A stretch of 64,000 nucleotides of DNA from M3007 sp038203695 (GTDB lineage: Bacteria; Bacteroidota; Bacteroidia; Chitinophagales; Saprospiraceae): positions 3,826-67,825 of the forward strand of contig JBBRDQ010000003.1 in assembly GCA_038203695.1 (NCBI GenBank), read 5' to 3'. Positions within the stretch are counted from its first letter, which is position 1. Each line of letters opens with the position of its first letter. Of the stretch, positions 62,374 to 64,000 are shown one piece after another. Below the pieces are notes generated by a model. That model was not told the DNA's origin and searched no databases. It saw only the letters and a program-made list of their open reading frames with translations. The position numbers were made by a program, and so were the translations under genes.

Positions 62374-62838
62374 ATGAGATCACTTTGTATCATTATTTGC
62401 CTGTTTTGGGGTATTAGTGCTTGTATTGGCACGAAGCCACAACCTGCTACCAAACAACAAGGCCAGTCTACCACGCCCGTTACTACAATAGTTAAATCCT
62501 GCGAGGAGGTTCTTGTAGAGGAAGCCAAGATAAATTGGAAGAAGTACGAGGCTGAAACTGCCTTTCCGGGGTATATCGAAAACACCGAGTTCATGAACAA
62601 GGTAACAGGAGAACTGAGTACTTGTATCGTTGGGAAAAACGCTGATTTTATGAAAAGGATATTTGGTAAACCATCAAGAGAGAGTCGTTATCAAGAGGGT
62701 GGAGGCACCTTTCGTTATATCTGTTTTAAACCGGGTGAAGTAAATCATCATAAAGCAAAATGCTTATTATTTCAGATAAAGCCCGGCGATGTCATAGTAA
62801 GTGTGACATACGAAGATTGTGGCTTTAAAAAGCAGTAA
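62374..62838 (+). CDS. Predicted lipoprotein in an operon with the metalloprotease
   Basis: 154 residues from MRSLCIIICLFWGISAC; lipoprotein signal with Cys17. The mature part begins with a Thr/Gln/Pro-rich linker, then a small alpha/beta domain (EEAKINWKKYEAETAFP, NADFMKRIFGKPSRESRYQ, GGTFRYICF, KCLLFQIKPGDVIVSVTYEDCG). A SmpA/OmlA-like topology (FGKP...) is possible but not certain. The 4-nt spacing to the metalloprotease implies cotranscription; it could be a chaperone, inhibitor or anchor for it (inference). Confidence 0.78.
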   Translation: MRSLCIIICLFWGISACIGTKPQPATKQQGQSTTPVTTIVKSCEEVLVEEAKINWKKYEAETAFPGYIENTEFMNKVTGELSTCIVGKNADFMKRIFGKPSRESRYQEGGGTFRYICFKPGEVNHHKAKCLLFQIKPGDVIVSVTYEDCGFKKQ

Positions 62839-62853
62839 ATAAAAATAGAATAG

Positions 62854-62924
62854 GTGCCTAACTCTGCATGGCTGCCAACCGCTCGCTACACGCGGCGGTG
62901 TGCAGCCATGCTCACGTTAGCACC
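62854..62924 (+). repeat. attC-like palindrome
   Basis: Nested pairing: GTGC(C)TAAC (62854-62862) with GTTAGCAC (62916-62923); unpaired TCT against TCAC; GCATGGCTGC (62866-62875) with GCAGCCATGC (62902-62911); inner CCGC (62879-62882) with GCGG (62892-62895). Outer core GCCTAAC fits RYYYAAC. The arrangement of two paired boxes separated by an unpaired spacer is that of an integron attC; the right core GTTAGCA departs from GTTRRRY at one position. No integrase gene is in the window. Confidence 0.5.
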
Positions 62925-62943
62925 AATGAGAAAATAAAACATA

Positions 62944-63275
62944 CTCCCAAACAATAAAGCCGTCTTGACATCAAAAGCCATATTCGAACTGACAACGCAT
63001 AAGGGCGAAGCAGTCATTTTCATCCGTTTAGGCTATGACGCTGGATTGATGGTAAGGGTCAAAAAATTAGTGGGTATTCGCAAACCCAATGGCATAATAT
63101 CGTGCTTTGGCGTGGCTTGGCCGAGTTGGCTGAGAAATACCTAAAGAAGGGAAGCATGGTACACATAGAAGGGAAAAACCGAACCCGCTCCTACGAGGAC
63201 AAACAAGGCGTAAAGCGTTACGTGACGGAAGTGGTAGGGGAGGAAATCCTCCTGCTCGACAAAAAAGAGGGGTGA
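62944..63275 (+). pseudogene. ssb: Decayed single-stranded DNA-binding protein gene (ssb)
   Basis: Two frames together resemble a whole SSB OB-fold. From 62950: NNKAVL, then FELTTHKGEAVIFIRL in one frame; after a one-base shift near 63040, WIDGKGQK, QTQWHNIVLWRGLAELAEKYL, GSMVHIEGKNRTRSYED and KRYVTEVVGEEILLLD in the other, stop at 63273-63275. QWHNIVLW and the RTRSYxD...KRYVTE block are strong SSB signatures. The gene lacks a start codon, has a frameshift, and lacks the C-terminal acidic tip (it ends DKKEG). ssb copies outside the chromosome core are typical of conjugative elements. Confidence 0.82.
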
Positions 63276-63780
63276 AGGAAGTGCGCATTTTGTATTGTTT
63301 CTGGAATGGAACTTTTCATTTAATGATTCATAAAGGTTTGATTCAGGGACATTTGAAAAATATTTTCTGCAAAAATTTCAATCTGCTGATATCTTTTGTG
63401 CCTTTGTATGTTAGATGTGCGAGGTTCGCATATTATCACGTTATAAGCAAGCCTAAAAGACAACAGTGCAACCATAAACAGACGACTAAAACATAAACGA
63501 ATTAACAAAGACAAACCATTTTGACAGGTGACCAACATACAGACCATATTGCAACTGGAAAAGGAGTAAGCCGACACTCATTGCCGACTCTTCTGTATTT
63601 TTTATTTTTCCCACCGCACATTTTTTTTAATTCAATTTTAGCCAGTCGCACAAGTGGCACATTTAGTTTTGCCCCGACACACAAAGCCAACCCTTCGGCA
63701 AAACCAAAAGAGCCACTTTTTGCCACCGCACTTATGAGTATAAATTCCGATATTCACAACATTAAAATTTGACACTTTAA
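63276..63780. other. AT-rich intergenic region between the ssb remnant and a helicase-like gene
   Basis: 505 nt with no supported gene. It contains a small hairpin ATGTGCGA/TCGCATAT (63415-63433) followed by TATCACGTTATAAGC, again a hairpin-TCAC-GTT arrangement, and a C/A-rich stretch (about 63600-63730; CACCGCACA, GTGGCACA, CAAAGCCAACCC) of a kind often seen in Bacteroidota intergenic repeats. Frames here lack start, promoter and family similarity. Confidence 0.45.
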
Positions 63781-64000
63781 ATGCTATTAGACAATAAAAC
63801 AAAGACAGAGGACAGCGAACACTACAAAGTGTTTGACTTCATAAAAAACTACACAGAAAGCGGTGGACTTGACCTTGTAACAGGTTTCTTTTCTGTTAAT
63901 GCTTTGGCTTTAATGAAAGACGACATTAACCAAGCGGAGAAATTCAGACTGATTTTGGGTAATTTGATGCAAGACGAAGCACAGTTAAATAAAGTTATTG
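63781..64000 (+). CDS. N-terminus of a probable PLD-domain helicase (3' truncated by window)
   Basis: ATG at 63781 opens a frame with no stop to the window end (73 codons): MLLDNKTKTEDSEHYKVF, FIKNYTESGGLDLVTGFFSV, LALMKDDINQAEKFRLILGN. The LDLVTGFFS ... FRLILGN pattern matches the start of the PLD-like N-terminal domain of large SNF2/DEAD-type helicases that in Bacteroidota often sit next to an adenine methyltransferase in restriction-type defence loci. The catalytic HxK and helicase motifs lie beyond the window, so the assignment is provisional. Confidence 0.6.
   Translation, partial: MLLDNKTKTEDSEHYKVFDFIKNYTESGGLDLVTGFFSVNALALMKDDINQAEKFRLILGNLMQDEAQLNKVI

Noticed and set aside
62941..63050. 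Arm DNA-binding domain of a tyrosine recombinase (HKGEAVIFIRL)
   Set aside because: The segment aligns better as the N-terminal part of the SSB remnant that continues in the next frame.
63521..63772. 83-codon plus-strand frame with TTG start
   Set aside because: Low-complexity C/A-rich intergenic sequence; no protein-like pattern.

Overview
The window looks like chromosomal DNA from a Bacteroidota bacterium, most likely of the Saprospiria type (Haliscomenobacter/Lewinella-like). The evidence is consistent: several proteins end in type IX secretion system (T9SS) sorting domains, there are PorV-like and PorP/SprF-like proteins, SprB repeats with a CHU_C-type tail, a TonB-dependent receptor with a carboxypeptidase-regulatory-like N-terminus, and many genes preceded by the Bacteroidota -7 promoter box TAnnTTTG instead of a strong Shine-Dalgarno sequence. 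The class-level placement is inference. No rRNA, tRNA or CRISPR array was recognised.

Layout. 0-10.3 kb: the end of a secreted dockerin/cohesin protein, a HEAT-like protein, a lipoprotein, a WG-repeat protein and a secreted alpha-amylase. 10.5-11.45 kb: a gene-free array of five ~190-bp units, each built around a large palindrome. 11.6-16.4 kb: a dense plus-strand housekeeping block (DCC-type thiol oxidoreductase, ISC-type ferredoxin, IscX, KdsC, UbiA-family prenyltransferase, Maf, glycosyltransferase). 16.6-20.3 kb, minus strand: FabH, a DUF2520 protein and gamma-glutamyltransferase. 20.4-27.5 kb: small proteins, a surface GH13 lipoprotein, and an OmpA/PD40 protein next to a PorP/SprF gene that carries an apparent single-base frameshift. 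27.8-33.8 kb: subtilase, PaaZ and a D-2-hydroxyacid dehydrogenase. 33.8-42.8 kb: a large envelope locus (TonB-dependent receptor, 1353-aa T9SS-type protein, PorV-like barrel). 43-57.6 kb: GreA, HIT protein, GH113-like lipoprotein, M16 protease, adhesin-like GIN/DUF2807 proteins, PhoD-like phosphatase, GpsA, an SprB/CHU_C protein and a DUF5682 protein.

57.6-64.0 kb is accessory DNA. It is lower in GC, gene-poor and rich in remnants: an AT-rich S41 protease, a ~298-bp element with 13-bp terminal inverted repeats, a two-gene unit (T9SS metalloprotease plus lipoprotein) bounded by a 10-bp inverted repeat and followed by an attC-like palindrome, a decayed ssb gene, and at the right edge the first 73 codons of what looks like a PLD-domain helicase, a type often found in restriction/defence loci.

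Functionally the window is dominated by the cell envelope: starch and mannan breakdown at the surface, T9SS cargo and outer-membrane proteins, LPS (Kdo) and lipid precursor synthesis, and proteases. The most interesting items for follow-up are the receptor/T9SS-protein/PorV locus, the palindromic repeat array, the integron-like cassette signature with the defence-type gene at the right edge, a promoter followed at once by a terminator upstream of greA, and the PorP/SprF frameshift.
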